From Leptolyngbya sp. FACHB-261 (GTDB lineage: Bacteria > Cyanobacteriota > Cyanobacteriia > FACHB-261), in the NCBI RefSeq assembly GCF_014696065.1, contig NZ_JACJPL010000002.1, positions 1-64,000 of the forward strand: 64,000 bases of DNA, in the 5' to 3' direction. The position numbers and the translations under genes were made by a program. Below the pieces are notes generated by a model. That model did not search any database. It saw only the letters and a list, made by a program, of their open reading frames with translations, and was not told the origin of the DNA. Below are positions 1-10,356 of this stretch, one piece after another. How positions within the stretch are numbered: position 1 is the stretch's first letter; the number at the start of each line of letters is the position of its first letter.

Positions 1-140
<140 letters not shown>

Positions 141-160
141 TTAGTCCAGGCTAGTTAATC

Positions 161-192
161 AAAAAGCGCTCTCCAATGGAGAGCGCTTTTTG
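161..192 (+). terminator. Rho-independent terminator of psbA
   Basis: AAAAAGCGCTCTCC, a four-base loop (AATG), and GAGAGCGCTTTTT form a G+C-rich hairpin followed by a T run, 20 bases downstream of the psbA stop. The A run on the left makes it potentially bidirectional. It separates psbA from smc. Confidence 0.9.
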
Positions 193-389
193 ACGTTCTT
201 TCTAACCTTCTTTTCGACCTCTTTCTTCATAGGGCTTCATAGGGGTTTCCGCACTGGTGTTTTTTGCGTTTAGTCGAGCAATCCAGTTTGAATTCCAACC
301 CTTTGACTGATTCAGGAGTAGCAATTTCCGACTTGTAAGCCGACTCCAGTGCTACGGTATGATGGACGCTTCTTGGCCTTCCTAACTCG

Positions 390-3300
390 GTGTACATCAA
401 GCGACTGGAACTGACCCGCTTCAAGTCTTTTGGTAGTACGACGGTGATCCCGCTGCTACCAGGATTCACTGTCGTTTCTGGGCCTAATGGTTCTGGGAAG
501 TCCAATATTTTAGACGCCTTGCTATTTGCTCTGGGACTAGCAGGTTCCAAGGGTATGCGGGCTGAACGCTTGCCAGATCTAGTCAACAACAGCCAAAAGT
601 CGCGCAGCACAGTCGAGGCAAGCGTTAAAGTCACTTTTGACTTAGAAGACGGCAACGATGGAGAGTGGAGTGTCACTCGCAAACTGCGTGTCACGCCGCA
701 GGGCACTTACACCTCTACCTATGCCATTAATGACGTTCCCTGTACCTTAACTGAGCTGCACGAACAGTTAGCAGAGCACCGCATTTACCCTGAGGGGTAC
801 AACATCGTGCTGCAGGGGGACGTCACCAGCATTATCTCGATGAGTTCGCGGGAGCGGCGGCAAATTATTGATGAGCTCGCCGGAGTGGCCGCCTTCGACC
901 GCAAAATCGACCAGGCTAAGGAGAAACTGGACGCCGTTAAAGAGCGCGAAGACCGTTTTCGCATCGTTGAAAAAGAACTAATTGCCCAGCGCGATCGCCT
1001 TGCACAGGATCGCATTAAAGCCGAAAAATATCGAAAGCTCCGAGCTGAAATTCAGGCTATGGAGCAATGGGAGGTTGTTCTTAACGGCAGACAACTACAG
1101 CGACAGCAAACCCAACTGCGAGAGCAAATCCGAAGCTGTGAGCAAAACCGGACTGAGCTCAGTACTCAGTTAGCAGAGTTAACTATTAATATTGCTCGCG
1201 CCAGCGCTGAACTAGAGCATGCCAATCAGCGGGTTAAAGCTCTGGGCGAAGATGAGCAACTGGCACTACAGTCTCAGAAAGCGACACGTGAGGCAGAACT
1301 GCGAGCTGTGACGCGCTCTGCTCAGGAGTTGTCTCAAGCGCAGAAAACCGATCAAAATACACTGATTCACCTGCAAGGCGAGGTTCAGGAACACCACGGC
1401 TCTCTGGAGCGGCTCAATGACCAGTTCCGCGGTCAGATTGAGCAAATTGAGCAGCTAGTTGCCCGGCAACAGCATCAACAGCAATTGCTGGCCCGGTCCC
1501 GCGAATCGCTTCAGACCATTGCTGAATCTTCGAATACCTCGGTGCAGCAGCAAACTCAGCTGCGCCACCAGATCGATACCCTGCTGAGTACGCTCGACCC
1601 ACAGCGCCAAGAGCAAACTCGCTTGCGAGAGCGACTGAGCCAGCTTGAACGCCAGATTCAGGACCAGAAGACGGAATTAGCTCGTCTAGATAACGACTTG
1701 ATTGAGCGGCAGAACTTGCTCAGGGAAAAGCAAGCTGAATCAACCGATCAGCAAGAACGGGTCCAGTCTTTAGCGCAATCCTTGACAACGGCGCAGCAAG
1801 AAGGGCAGACCCAGCAGGCGACTCGCGACCGGCTGAGCGAAGAGCAAACTAACCGCCAACGGCAGTTGGACCGCATCGAAGCTCGGGCACAAGCTATCCA
1901 AGAAGTGCAGGGAACTTACGCCACGCGGTTGATTCTGCAGATGGAGTTACCTGGGGTTTGTGGGTTAGTAGCTCAACTCGGTCAGGTCGATCCGCATTAT
2001 CAGTTAGCTCTCTCGATTGCAGCAGGTGCGCGTTTGGGCCACCTAGTTGTGGAAGATGACGGTGTGGCAGCGGCTGGGATCGAACTGCTCAGGCGGGAAA
2101 AAGCAGGTCGCCTCACCTTTTTGCCCCTCAACCGCATCCAGCCCGCTCGCTCGCTCCCCCGCTTGCAGGCAAACGGAGCTATCGACTACGCGCTCAACCT
2201 GATTCAATTTGATGAGCGTTACATTGATGTGTTTGCTTATGTGTTCGGCAACACAGTTGTCTTTGAGCATTTGAGTGACGCCCGACGCTACCTCAACCAA
2301 TACCGCATGGTCACGATAGACGGGGAGTTGCTAGAAAGCTCTGGCGCAATGACCGGCGGTAGCGCGCAGAAGAACAGCCTTCAGTTTGGTACAGGCTCCC
2401 CAGCAGAATCAGATGAGGCAAAAGCCCTCAAGGAACGCCTTCAGGAAATTGAACGCTTGCTCAAGCTGATCAACCAGAAGATCCAGGTGGCTCAAGCCAA
2501 CATGACGCACCAGAGCGAGCAACTGGCTGAATCTCGCGCTCGCCATCGGGATGCTCACTCCCAGATTGATCCTCTCACTCAAGCGATTGCCAGCCTTAAC
2601 GGTCAGCGCGACCGCTTACGGCAAAACCTAGAGTCAAATCAGCAAGAACTCCAGGCCAGCCGTCAGCGGTTGAGTGAATTAGACCAGAACTTACCCGTTC
2701 AGGAAGCCGATTTGCAAATCCTGCGTCAAGAACTGGGTCTGTTGGAGCAGTCTCAAGACCACAGTGAGTGGCAGCAGGCTCAAGCGGCAGTTAGCGAGCA
2801 GGAAGTGCGGCTGGCAGAACTGGACGTGAACTTGCGCAGCGCCCGTGATCGCCAGAGTGATGCCACAACTCAAGCTCAAGTGCTTCAGGAAAAGATTAAG
2901 CAAAGCGAAGCCCGGATTCAGGAGTGCCGGCGTCGCCAAACTGACCAGCTCAACCAGCAAACTCAGCTGACCCAGCAACGGCAGCAGTTGGAAGCCACTC
3001 TGGCTCAGCTGCAACAACAACTGGCCACGTTAGAGGTGCAGCTAGGCTCCGAAAAACAGCTGCGAGATCGCCTAGAACGCCAGTTGCGCGAGCAGACCAA
3101 TGCCCGCCAGGAATTGGAGTGGCAATTGAGCCGGCTCCAAGAGCGTCAGCAGGAAGCGCAGCAACAGCTCGAAAGCGTCCAGACCAGTTTGCAAGAGTAC
3201 AGCCAGAACTTGCCCGATCCCGAACCTGAAGTTCCTGCCGATCTCACTTTAGAACAGCTGGCTTCTGAGTTACGCAGCCGCACTCGTCGCTTGCAGGCTA

Positions 3301-3896
3301 TGGAGCCAGTCAACATGCTGGCGATTGAAGAATACAACCGCACCCAGGAGCGCTTGGACGACCTCAGCCAGAAGCTAACTACGCTTGAAGAGGAGCGTAC
3401 CGAACTGCTGCTGCGGATTGAGAATTTCACTACGCTACGCCTGTCAGCCTTTAAAGAGGCGTTTGATGCAGTAGACAAGAACTTCCAGGTGATCTTTGCC
3501 GAACTCTCAGACGGTGACGGTCATTTGCAGCTCGAAAACGTAGCCGATCCTTTTGCGGGAGGTCTCAATCTGGTTGCTCATCCCAAAGGCAAACCGGTGC
3601 AGCGCTTAGCCTCTATGTCAGGGGGCGAAAAATCGCTAACAGCCCTCAGTTTCATTTTTGCCCTGCAGCTCTATCGGCCCTCCCCGTTCTACTCCTTTGA
3701 TGAGGTAGATATGTTCCTGGATGGGTCGAATGTAGAGCGATTGTCTAGAATGGTAAGGAAGCAGGCAGATTCCGCCCAGTTCATTGTGGTTAGCCTGCGG
3801 CGACCTATGATTGAGGCGGCTGAACGCACAATTGGGGTCACGCAAGCGCGAGGTGCTCATACACAAGTCCTAGGCTTGAAGCTGCGCTCTGGCTAG
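390..3896 (+). CDS. smc: Chromosome segregation protein SMC
   Basis: This 1168-residue protein is a bacterial SMC ATPase, which with ScpA/ScpB forms the condensin that organises and segregates the chromosome. Walker A GPNGSGKSN lies at residues 31-39 after the typical N-terminal KRLELTRFKSFG. Two very long Gln/Glu-rich coiled coils flank a hinge at roughly 510-660. The C-terminal head carries the ABC signature MSGGEKSLTALSF and Walker B FYSFDEVDMFLDGSN. Length is normal for the family. The start is GTG at 390, which begins the conserved MYIKRLEL; no ATG sits between it and the Walker motif. The extreme C-terminus is complete. It stands alone, with about 170 non-coding bases before the next gene. 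Confidence 0.97.
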   Translation: MYIKRLELTRFKSFGSTTVIPLLPGFTVVSGPNGSGKSNILDALLFALGLAGSKGMRAERLPDLVNNSQKSRSTVEASVKVTFDLEDGNDGEWSVTRKLRVTPQGTYTSTYAINDVPCTLTELHEQLAEHRIYPEGYNIVLQGDVTSIISMSSRERRQIIDELAGVAAFDRKIDQAKEKLDAVKEREDRFRIVEKELIAQRDRLAQDRIKAEKYRKLRAEIQAMEQWEVVLNGRQLQRQQTQLREQIRSCEQNRTELSTQLAELTINIARASAELEHANQRVKALGEDEQLALQSQKATREAELRAVTRSAQELSQAQKTDQNTLIHLQGEVQEHHGSLERLNDQFRGQIEQIEQLVARQQHQQQLLARSRESLQTIAESSNTSVQQQTQLRHQIDTLLSTLDPQRQEQTRLRERLSQLERQIQDQKTELARLDNDLIERQNLLREKQAESTDQQERVQSLAQSLTTAQQEGQTQQATRDRLSEEQTNRQRQLDRIEARAQAIQEVQGTYATRLILQMELPGVCGLVAQLGQVDPHYQLALSIAAGARLGHLVVEDDGVAAAGIELLRREKAGRLTFLPLNRIQPARSLPRLQANGAIDYALNLIQFDERYIDVFAYVFGNTVVFEHLSDARRYLNQYRMVTIDGELLESSGAMTGGSAQKNSLQFGTGSPAESDEAKALKERLQEIERLLKLINQKIQVAQANMTHQSEQLAESRARHRDAHSQIDPLTQAIASLNGQRDRLRQNLESNQQELQASRQRLSELDQNLPVQEADLQILRQELGLLEQSQDHSEWQQAQAAVSEQEVRLAELDVNLRSARDRQSDATTQAQVLQEKIKQSEARIQECRRRQTDQLNQQTQLTQQRQQLEATLAQLQQQLATLEVQLGSEKQLRDRLERQLREQTNARQELEWQLSRLQERQQEAQQQLESVQTSLQEYSQNLPDPEPEVPADLTLEQLASELRSRTRRLQAMEPVNMLAIEEYNRTQERLDDLSQKLTTLEEERTELLLRIENFTTLRLSAFKEAFDAVDKNFQVIFAELSDGDGHLQLENVADPFAGGLNLVAHPKGKPVQRLASMSGGEKSLTALSFIFALQLYRPSPFYSFDEVDMFLDGSNVERLSRMVRKQADSAQFIVVSLRRPMIEAAERTIGVTQARGAHTQVLGLKLRSG

Positions 3897-4069
3897 CAAG
3901 ATGTGACAGCATGGGTTGACGTCTCTACAAACCCGTGTCAGGAGCGCTCGTGTTATCGTCGTGATTGATGATTAGGCGAATAATCGCTCAGCATCGGTTG
4001 CGCCTCTCCTCAGTTTCGAGACTCTAGTTTCAAGATTGTTAATCGGCAATTCGGATTCAGTAGGACACA

Positions 4070-4990
4070 ATGACAACGACATCTGAACCTGTTCGCCAGC
4101 GCTCGTCGATCCTGGGCACCCAGGTGATCAGCAAGGCAACCGCCCGACGGCTCGGCGTGGTTTCCCAGCTCTGGCTGGACATGGATCAGCGGCAGGTTGT
4201 AGCAGTCAGCGTGCGAGACAACCTGATTGCTGGAACGCCCCAATACATGTCTCTGTCCAGCATTGCGCTGCTGGGACCCGATGCCATTCTGGTCGATAAC
4301 GAAGATGTCTTTGAAGACATCAACGTTGATGCTTACACCAGTCTGATTGGCAGTGAAGTCGTCACCGAGACTGGGGAACTGCTCGGTAAGGTGCGTGACT
4401 TCAAGTTTGACCCAGGCAACGGTGAGATCTTTCAGCTCATTCTGTCCTCGCTGGGTATTCCCCTAATTCCCTCTCAAGTGGTTAGCACCTACGAGTTGGA
4501 TGTCAATGAGATCATCGCTGTAGGCCGAGATCGCATCATTGTCACTGAAGGCATGGAAGAGCGTCTGACCCAGCTGACCGTGGGCATTCTTGAGCGTCTG
4601 GGCATCGGCAAGCCACCCTGGGAGCGGGATGAAGATTACATCTCGACCGTTGATCCCAATGACATGCTGGGCACTGGCTCCAGCCGTCCCTCTACCGCTC
4701 GCACCGTAACCACTCGGGCCAGTGAGGATATGTGGGATGACGACAACTGGTCTAAATCCCGCCCTGCTGCCCGCCGTAAAGCTCCAGAACCCTACTACGA
4801 CGAAGAGCTAGAGGAAGCTGATAACTGGTCGGACGAAGCTGAGGAATACGAAGAACCTTACGAAGAAGACAACCGTTACCGCCGCGACAACGAGGATGCT
4901 TGGTCCGACGAAGAACCTTACGAAGCGCCTCGAGTCAACATTCCCCAGAAGCAGCGCCAGCCCGAGTACGAAGAAGAGAAAGACTACTAG
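4070..4990 (+). CDS. PRC-barrel domain protein with acidic tail
   Basis: A 306-residue soluble protein with two PRC-barrel-like units, at about residues 10-75 (ILGTQVISKATARRLG) and 85-165 (YTSLIGSEVVTETGELLGKV). From about residue 200 the sequence becomes low-complexity, rich in Glu, Asp, Tyr, Arg and Trp, with repeated DNW, EEPY and DEEPYE blocks, and is probably disordered. PRC barrels occur in the photosynthetic reaction-centre H subunit and in RimM. Cyanobacterial two-barrel proteins of this kind are widespread, but their role is not known to me. It has no membrane segment. Downstream, bioF starts about 40 bases after the stop, so co-transcription is possible but not implied by function. 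Confidence 0.85.
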   Translation: MTTTSEPVRQRSSILGTQVISKATARRLGVVSQLWLDMDQRQVVAVSVRDNLIAGTPQYMSLSSIALLGPDAILVDNEDVFEDINVDAYTSLIGSEVVTETGELLGKVRDFKFDPGNGEIFQLILSSLGIPLIPSQVVSTYELDVNEIIAVGRDRIIVTEGMEERLTQLTVGILERLGIGKPPWERDEDYISTVDPNDMLGTGSSRPSTARTVTTRASEDMWDDDNWSKSRPAARRKAPEPYYDEELEEADNWSDEAEEYEEPYEEDNRYRRDNEDAWSDEEPYEAPRVNIPQKQRQPEYEEEKDY

Positions 4991-5030
4991 GCTCCCCACC
5001 CAAGGTGAAGCCCCTTCTGGTCCATAGCTC

Positions 5031-6218
5031 GTGAGTCCCTATCGCTGGCTAAGCCGCTCTCTGGCGACCTTAAAGCAAGCGGGTTGGTATCGCTCTGTAC
5101 AACCTGCCACTGGTCGGGCAGGGTCAGTCGTTGAGCTGGACGGGCAACAGTTGCTCAACTTTGCTAGCAACAACTACCTGGGATTGGCAGGCGATGAGCG
5201 CTTGATTGAGGCAGCAGTGCTTGCCACCCGTACCTACGGCACTGGCAGCACTGGCTCGCGGTTACTGACCGGCCATCTGGAGCTACATCGGCAACTCGAA
5301 CAAGCACTAGCGCGGCTCAAGCAGACCGAGGACGCTCTGGTCTTCAGTTCTGGTTACAGCGCCAACTTGGGAACGATCACAGCCCTGGTTGGTCAGCGTG
5401 ATCTGGTGCTCTCAGATGCTTACAACCACTCCAGCCTCAAGAATGGTGCGATCCTAAGCGGCGCAACGGTCCTAGACTACGCCCACCTTGACTTGGCTGA
5501 CTTGGGCCAAAAGTTAGCGCAGCATCGCCAGTCCTATCGTCGCTGCTTGCTTCTGAGTGACAGTGTGTTCAGCATGGACGGTGATTTGTGCCCTTTGCCA
5601 GCGCTATTGGATCTGGGAGACACTTACGATTGCATGCTCCTACTGGACGAGGCTCACGGCACGGGTGTTCTAGGAGCGCATGGAGCTGGGTTAGTTGAGC
5701 AGGCAGGTTGTACTGGTCGGCCTTTGGTGCAGGTAGGGACACTTAGCAAAGCTCTGGGTAGCCTAGGTGGCTATGTCGCCGGTTCAGCAGAGTTAATCGA
5801 CTTTCTGCGCAATCGTGCTCCCAGTTGGATCTACACCACAGCCCTGTCACCAGCTGACACTGCCGCTGCCTTGAAGGCTGTAGAAATTGTGCAGGCTGAG
5901 CCAGAGCGCCGCGCCCAGCTATGGAGCAACGTTACCTTTCTGCGCCAGGCGCTCTCTGGTCTCGATCTACTGCCTTCTGAATCGCCAATTCTCTGTGTCC
6001 GAAGCGGTGACATTCCGCAAACCTTACAACTCGCTCAAGCCTTGAGACAGGCTGGGATTTTTGCGCCTGCTATCCGTCCACCGACCGTACCAACCAGTCG
6101 GATTCGACTAACTGTAATGGCAACGCATACACAAACGGATCTAAGAAACCTGGCTCAAGTGTTACAAAGCTATGCCGAGGTATCCACAGATTCATCTTTA
6201 CCTACAAATGTTTACTAG
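5031..6218 (+). CDS. bioF: 8-amino-7-oxononanoate synthase
   Basis: PLP-dependent alpha-oxoamine synthase of 395 residues that condenses pimeloyl-ACP or pimeloyl-CoA with L-alanine in the first committed step of biotin-ring synthesis. Visible family features are the NNYLGL motif near residue 48, [11 protein letters not shown] near 72-82, DEAHGTG at 206-212, and the PLP-binding lysine in [13 protein letters not shown] (K240). Length is normal. The start is a GTG at 5031 preceded by a weak ribosome site. No other bio gene is adjacent, which is common in cyanobacteria. A closely related fold is KBL (glycine C-acetyltransferase), but the length and N-terminus favour BioF. Confidence 0.9.
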   Translation: MSPYRWLSRSLATLKQAGWYRSVQPATGRAGSVVELDGQQLLNFASNNYLGLAGDERLIEAAVLATRTYGTGSTGSRLLTGHLELHRQLEQALARLKQTEDALVFSSGYSANLGTITALVGQRDLVLSDAYNHSSLKNGAILSGATVLDYAHLDLADLGQKLAQHRQSYRRCLLLSDSVFSMDGDLCPLPALLDLGDTYDCMLLLDEAHGTGVLGAHGAGLVEQAGCTGRPLVQVGTLSKALGSLGGYVAGSAELIDFLRNRAPSWIYTTALSPADTAAALKAVEIVQAEPERRAQLWSNVTFLRQALSGLDLLPSESPILCVRSGDIPQTLQLAQALRQAGIFAPAIRPPTVPTSRIRLTVMATHTQTDLRNLAQVLQSYAEVSTDSSLPTNVY

Positions 6219-6371
6219 GATGATTGCTAGTGGATCTGCTTCCCTGCGGCCTGTCTAAAACCTGTTCAAAGTGTCTGCTTTTTATCAGCACAGCCTTGAC
6301 CACGTTCTTTGCCTGATTCGACTCTCGACTCATTACCGTGGCTGGCTCTGTCGATTTCTATTCCTGCTGAC

Positions 6372-6620
6372 ATGCTTCAAGATACCCAGACGATTCGCCA
6401 CTATCAGAGACTCACTGATGATCTCGCAGAGCTTTGGAGCCGGGGCTACCGGACCGATGAACTGCGCCTGTTCACCAATGGCTATCTAGCAGCTCTGCGC
6501 ACTTCCAATGTGGTAGAGCCCTACGCTATTCATCGTTTAGAAGAAGAGGCATTACGCTTCCTCTACGACTCGTCGAACTTCGCCATTCCCGAGCCGGAAC
6601 GGGACTACGATCTGCCCTGA
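6372..6620 (+). CDS. DUF6761 family small protein
   Basis: Small cyanobacterial protein of 82 residues when started at the ATG at 6372 (MLQDTQTIRHYQRLTDDLAE). An upstream in-frame ATG at 6309 adds 21 non-conserved-looking residues, and I prefer the shorter form. It has an alpha-helical, acidic core with the recognisable stretches ELWSRGYR, DELRLFTNGYLAALR and IHRLEEEALRFLYD, which match my memory of the DUF6761 family. It has no membrane segment or cofactor motif. Function unknown. It sits between bioF and cysH on the same strand, with 150- to 220-base spacers on both sides. Confidence 0.75.
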   Translation: MLQDTQTIRHYQRLTDDLAELWSRGYRTDELRLFTNGYLAALRTSNVVEPYAIHRLEEEALRFLYDSSNFAIPEPERDYDLP

Positions 6621-6840
6621 TCCTGGTTTGGAGTTGCCTTAGACCTTAGACCTTAGACCTGGCCTAGTGTTCGTCTGCCTTCAGCTGAGCCAAAGGTCAG
6701 GCTTATAGGCTCTGAGCAAGAAGTTCGGTTCCCCGAACCTTAGCTGCTGTTTGCCCCAACCCTTAAGAAAACCGTTTCTTGATAGGCTGGAGATAAATGA
6801 GCAGCTAATTCTGCTCCTTGTTTATTTGGTGCTGCTTTGC

Positions 6841-7581
6841 ATGACCGAATTACCTTCTGCTTTAGGGCTAGACTCAGGCAATCCTGCCTCGGCCCCTCGC
6901 ACCTTTGATCTTGACGCACTGAATACTCAGTTTGATCAAGCTCATCCCCGTGACATTTTACGTTGGAGCACCGAGAACCTAAGCCACTTAGTGCAGGTGA
7001 CCTCCTTTGCAGACAGTGGCATGGTGATCCTCGATCTGCTGGACCAGTTAGGGGCTCAGTTGCCTGTCCTGTTTATCGATACCCTACATCATTTTCCGGA
7101 GACTCTAGCGCACGTCGAGCGTGTTAGACAACACTACCGCCTAGACCTTCACATCGCCCATCCTGAGCCCTCCGATCGCAAGGCCTTTGAGGCTCGCTAC
7201 GGGGAACGTCTTTGGGAACAAGACCTGGAGCAATATCAGGTAGTTACGAAGGTGTTGCCTTTTAAGCAAGCCCTAGCCGATCTCCAAGTGAAGGCTTGGA
7301 TAAACGGACGGCGACGCGACCAAGCAACCACTCGCACCCAGCTCCCCGTGTTTGAGTGGCATGGTGAACGGCTAAAAGTGAACCCCTTGGTTCACTGGAC
7401 CAAGAAAGAGGTTTGGAACTATCTCTTGGAGCATAACGTTCCCTACAATCCTCTCCACGACCAGGGCTACAGCAGCATTGGCGACCAACCGTTGACAACG
7501 GCAGTTCAGGTTGGTGAGGACGAGCGTGCTGGTCGTTGGCGGGGAATGGGCAAGGTTGAGTGCGGCATTCACGTTCTCTAG
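6841..7581 (+). CDS. cysH: Phosphoadenylyl-sulfate (PAPS) reductase
   Basis: A 246-residue reductase of assimilatory sulfate reduction; it converts PAPS to sulfite and PAP with thioredoxin as electron donor. The start is the ATG at 6841 (MTELPSALGLDS); the reading frame continues upstream to 6751, but that part is hydrophobic and not family-like. The PP-loop region contains TSFADSGMVILDLL and the product-binding region contains FIDTLHHFPET. The C-terminus ends in the catalytic ECGIH. The paired CC and CxxC cysteines of the iron-sulfur APS reductases are absent, so PAPS is the expected substrate. It is monocistronic by spacing and convergent with the minus-strand gene that follows. Confidence 0.92.
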   Translation: MTELPSALGLDSGNPASAPRTFDLDALNTQFDQAHPRDILRWSTENLSHLVQVTSFADSGMVILDLLDQLGAQLPVLFIDTLHHFPETLAHVERVRQHYRLDLHIAHPEPSDRKAFEARYGERLWEQDLEQYQVVTKVLPFKQALADLQVKAWINGRRRDQATTRTQLPVFEWHGERLKVNPLVHWTKKEVWNYLLEHNVPYNPLHDQGYSSIGDQPLTTAVQVGEDERAGRWRGMGKVECGIHVL

Positions 7582-7660
7582 GTTGCCTCTGGGCTTCAGA
7601 CACGAACTATTAGGAAAAACCAGATAGTTTTAGGTGATAAGTACAGATTGGGGCCAAGGT

Positions 7661-8884
7661 CTAAAGGCTAGAGGACGATAGGCCAACTGATGCCGATGGA
7701 TTAGTGGTGCTCGCCTGTAACAGTTCTTCGATCTGGGCTAGGGCGGTTCGCGCCTCACGCGCATGACCTAGAAGGGTCTTAGCCATAGTCACATTTTCGG
7801 CAGCCGCTTGCTCAGTAATATCGCTGCGGTGCTGAATGCGGTCTTGGAGGCGCTGGAGTTGCTGATTCAGCTCATCAACCCGATCCACAAGTGCTCGGAT
7901 CTCTTTGGCAATGCGAGCAAATGCCTGACCGCTGACTCCTGCTCGGTGGGCTTCTACTGCTGATGTGAATGCCAGCAAGCGAATGTGGCCAGATAGACTG
8001 CTCAAGGAATCAGTGACGACCCGCAGCTCCTGCACCTCCTGCCCAAAAGATTGGCTATTCGCTAGAATGCGCCGGGTCCGTCGGTGCACTGACTTAACCC
8101 CAGCAAAGGTTGCTTGAAAGACCCGTTCGCCCTTCTGGACTAGTTGGCGGGTGGTGTCCAACAGAGAGTGTTGACGAACCACGACGTGGTGAGTCTTAGC
8201 CATCACCTCAGCCTGTTGCTGTTGCAAAATCTGGCGATGATAGCTGACTTCTGCCTGACATTGCTCCAAACGGCTGCTATGGTCTCGGACGCGGTTTCGT
8301 TCTTCTTGCAGTGAGTGCAGGTAGGCACTAATCTGAGCTTTTTGATGATAGAGGGACTGGGCAGCCTGTTCCTGCACCTGGACCTGAGCTAGCAGCAAGG
8401 TTGGCAGATCCAGAAGCGACCAGCCTTGGTCACAGGTTACAACCAGTGGCTCGTGAGCTAACTCGGCAGCACGGGTTAAGGCCTTGTGCATAGCTTCAGC
8501 AACCGTCGCCGTCCAGGGTAGCTGGAGATAAGTCGTTCGTGCTTGCTCAAATAAGACCCGAATGGGACGTTTCAAGAATAAATCCAGGCCATAGGGTCTG
8601 CTGAGCTGCTCCAAAAACCGCCGCCGTGACACCATCCCCAATAACTTGCCCGCCTCCACAAGGATGACCCCGGGCAGTAGAGGGTCTTCCTCAAAGCGAC
8701 GAGCGACTAACTTGCAAATCGTCGAGCTGTCTACCTCAAACCGGTGAAGCGCGAGCTGCCTGAGCCGCAGATCTAGCTCTGGTGTTAGCGCAGATAACTC
8801 TGGATCTAGCTCCAGATTGGTTAAAACATCTGTCTGAAGTTGAGCGTTTATGTCTACATCCGCTTCAAAGATCAATCGTCCCAT
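7661..8884 (-). CDS. Chemoreceptor-like signalling protein (MCP-type coiled coil)
   Basis: A 407-residue soluble protein. Residues about 1-165 look like a CBS-like or regulatory N-terminal region (ILVEAGKLLGMVSRRRFLEQL). A coiled coil follows, and then at about 265-370 comes a degenerate methyl-accepting signalling hairpin, with SGHIRLLAFTSAVEAHRAG and SGQAFARIAKEIRALVDRV corresponding to the conserved tip and its flanks. There is no transmembrane segment and no periplasmic domain, so it would sense a cytoplasmic signal or act as an adaptor. No che genes are adjacent. The N-terminal domain assignment is tentative; the MCP-like C-terminal half is clear. Confidence 0.75.
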   Translation of the reverse strand: MGRLIFEADVDINAQLQTDVLTNLELDPELSALTPELDLRLRQLALHRFEVDSSTICKLVARRFEEDPLLPGVILVEAGKLLGMVSRRRFLEQLSRPYGLDLFLKRPIRVLFEQARTTYLQLPWTATVAEAMHKALTRAAELAHEPLVVTCDQGWSLLDLPTLLLAQVQVQEQAAQSLYHQKAQISAYLHSLQEERNRVRDHSSRLEQCQAEVSYHRQILQQQQAEVMAKTHHVVVRQHSLLDTTRQLVQKGERVFQATFAGVKSVHRRTRRILANSQSFGQEVQELRVVTDSLSSLSGHIRLLAFTSAVEAHRAGVSGQAFARIAKEIRALVDRVDELNQQLQRLQDRIQHRSDITEQAAAENVTMAKTLLGHAREARTALAQIEELLQASTTNPSASVGLSSSSL

Positions 8885-9295
8885 CCCCTAAGCTTCACCT
8901 GTGCTCTTTAGCACACTGACAGTTTCAGATGCCCAATGCTTACATCACGGAAGGTTACAGAGCCAAACAGCACCCAAAGATCGCTTTCTGTCGAAGATGC
9001 GGCGCAGGAGGGGCATCAAAAGGCGGTTAGAAGCCTGCGCTCACTGGATAAACCTGGCTGATCGAGAACGAGGTCAGATCAGGGAACAACAAACTGTGAA
9101 CATTTTAACCACATCTGCCGAGGTGCCATGAAATTTTGTCTCAGAAATCCTGATAGTCGACCGAGGGGCTGGAAGGGTATAGATTAGTGCCGACCCTGGC
9201 AGCCTTGCGGGAATTGCATTAAGATTCGGGCAGGGTGCTCGGTCGGGACAGCGATAAGGCTAGCTCTAAAAAGCTTTTTGTATGACGGACTGCGA
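8885..9295. other. Intergenic region between divergent genes
   Basis: About 410 bases between the minus-strand chemoreceptor-like gene and the plus-strand pentapeptide gene, so it must hold both promoters. A 76-codon open frame at 8901-9131 has no recognisable protein character and I treat it as chance. No hairpin or repeat stands out. Confidence 0.5.
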
Positions 9296-10045
9296 ATGGA
9301 TGTAAACGGCTCTGATCCCAGAGACGCTTCGCTCTATGCGGTGCCCCACCGTCCCCCGATCATTAACAGCGCTCAAGAACTGCGCTCTGCTCAGAAACTG
9401 GGGTTGTCGCTGCGCGGGGCTATTGCTCGCAATATTGACTTAAGTTGGGCTCTACTCGACCAGCTTCGGGTACCCGGTGGAGACTTCCAAGGCGCGAATC
9501 TGCGCGGCGTTTCTCTGGGTGCTGCTGATTTACGCTTAGCTGACCTTAGCCTAGTGCGATTGGAGCAAGCTAATTTAGCAGGCGCCGATTTGTGGGGGGC
9601 AGACTGCTCTGGGGCGCAGGCCCAAGCAGTGAATCTGCAAACCGCGCGGCTAATTCAATCTCGCTGGTTACAGGCCAATCTGCGTAGCGCCCGTTTCGAT
9701 GGGGCCGACTGTACCAAGATTGACTTGAGTGGGGCTGATTGTCTGCGAGCAAGGTTTGAGAAAACTTGTTTACAACGCGCATTGCTGCGTGGCACTTTTT
9801 TAGGAGCCTGTAGCTTACAGGGGGCTGATCTTAGGGGAGCCAATCTCGCCGGGGCCAATCTCAGTGGGGCTAATTTAACCGGTGCGGTGATCACTGACGC
9901 TGACTTTTCCGAGGTGCAATTAGAGCCGAAAACACGACAGTATTTATTGAGTATTGCAAGTGGTATTCATCCGCTTAGCGGTCGCTCAACGCATGAGACT
10001 TTGCAGCCTAACCGCAAGAGTTTTCTGTTTTTCTGGCGGCGTTAA
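9296..10045 (+). CDS. Pentapeptide repeat protein
   Basis: A 249-residue protein, starting at the ATG at 9296 (MDVNGSDPRDAS); a TTG at 9278 could add six residues. Residues about 35-210 are a run of A(D/N)LXX-type pentapeptides (for example GADLRGANLAGANLSGANL) that folds as a right-handed quadrilateral beta-helix. Several coils carry Cys in place of the usual residue (GADCSG, GADCTK, GADCLR). The tail after 215 is unrelated and ends basic and aromatic (KSFLFFWRR). There is no signal peptide. Such proteins are numerous in cyanobacteria, mostly of unknown role. It is followed by a 310-base AT-rich spacer. Confidence 0.88.
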   Translation: MDVNGSDPRDASLYAVPHRPPIINSAQELRSAQKLGLSLRGAIARNIDLSWALLDQLRVPGGDFQGANLRGVSLGAADLRLADLSLVRLEQANLAGADLWGADCSGAQAQAVNLQTARLIQSRWLQANLRSARFDGADCTKIDLSGADCLRARFEKTCLQRALLRGTFLGACSLQGADLRGANLAGANLSGANLTGAVITDADFSEVQLEPKTRQYLLSIASGIHPLSGRSTHETLQPNRKSFLFFWRR

Positions 10046-10356
10046 CCTTGCTGCGGTCTCCTGGCTTTCCGCCTGCTAAAAAATGGAAACTTTAACAATC
10101 GGAGCATCAAATAAAAGCCAAAAAAGCAGTAACATCCCTGATACTAAATGTTGATAGCCAGAGACAAATTAACAGTCATTCTTGCGTAAAGCATTAATAA
10201 AACTGGCTATCATTCGTTAGATATAAGACTTTAGCTACACTTCAGAATCGAGTTCATCTTTAGATTCATACTTAGATATAACCTGCGAAGGATACCTCAG
10301 CAAGTTTAATTCCCCTATGCTGACCTCGTTGCTTTAAAAATTGAGGGATTAAAAAG
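10046..10356. other. AT-rich spacer upstream of psb35-like gene
   Basis: About 310 bases, clearly more A+T-rich than the neighbours, with TATAAG/TATAAC-like boxes near 10223 and 10275. It probably contains the promoter and leader of the small membrane-protein gene at 10357. I cannot fix a start site from sequence alone, and no open frame or strong hairpin is seen. Confidence 0.4.

Noticed and set aside
8901-9131. 76-codon plus-strand frame in the spacer after the chemoreceptor-like gene
   Set aside because: No ribosome site, no hydrophobic pattern and no similarity to any family I know.
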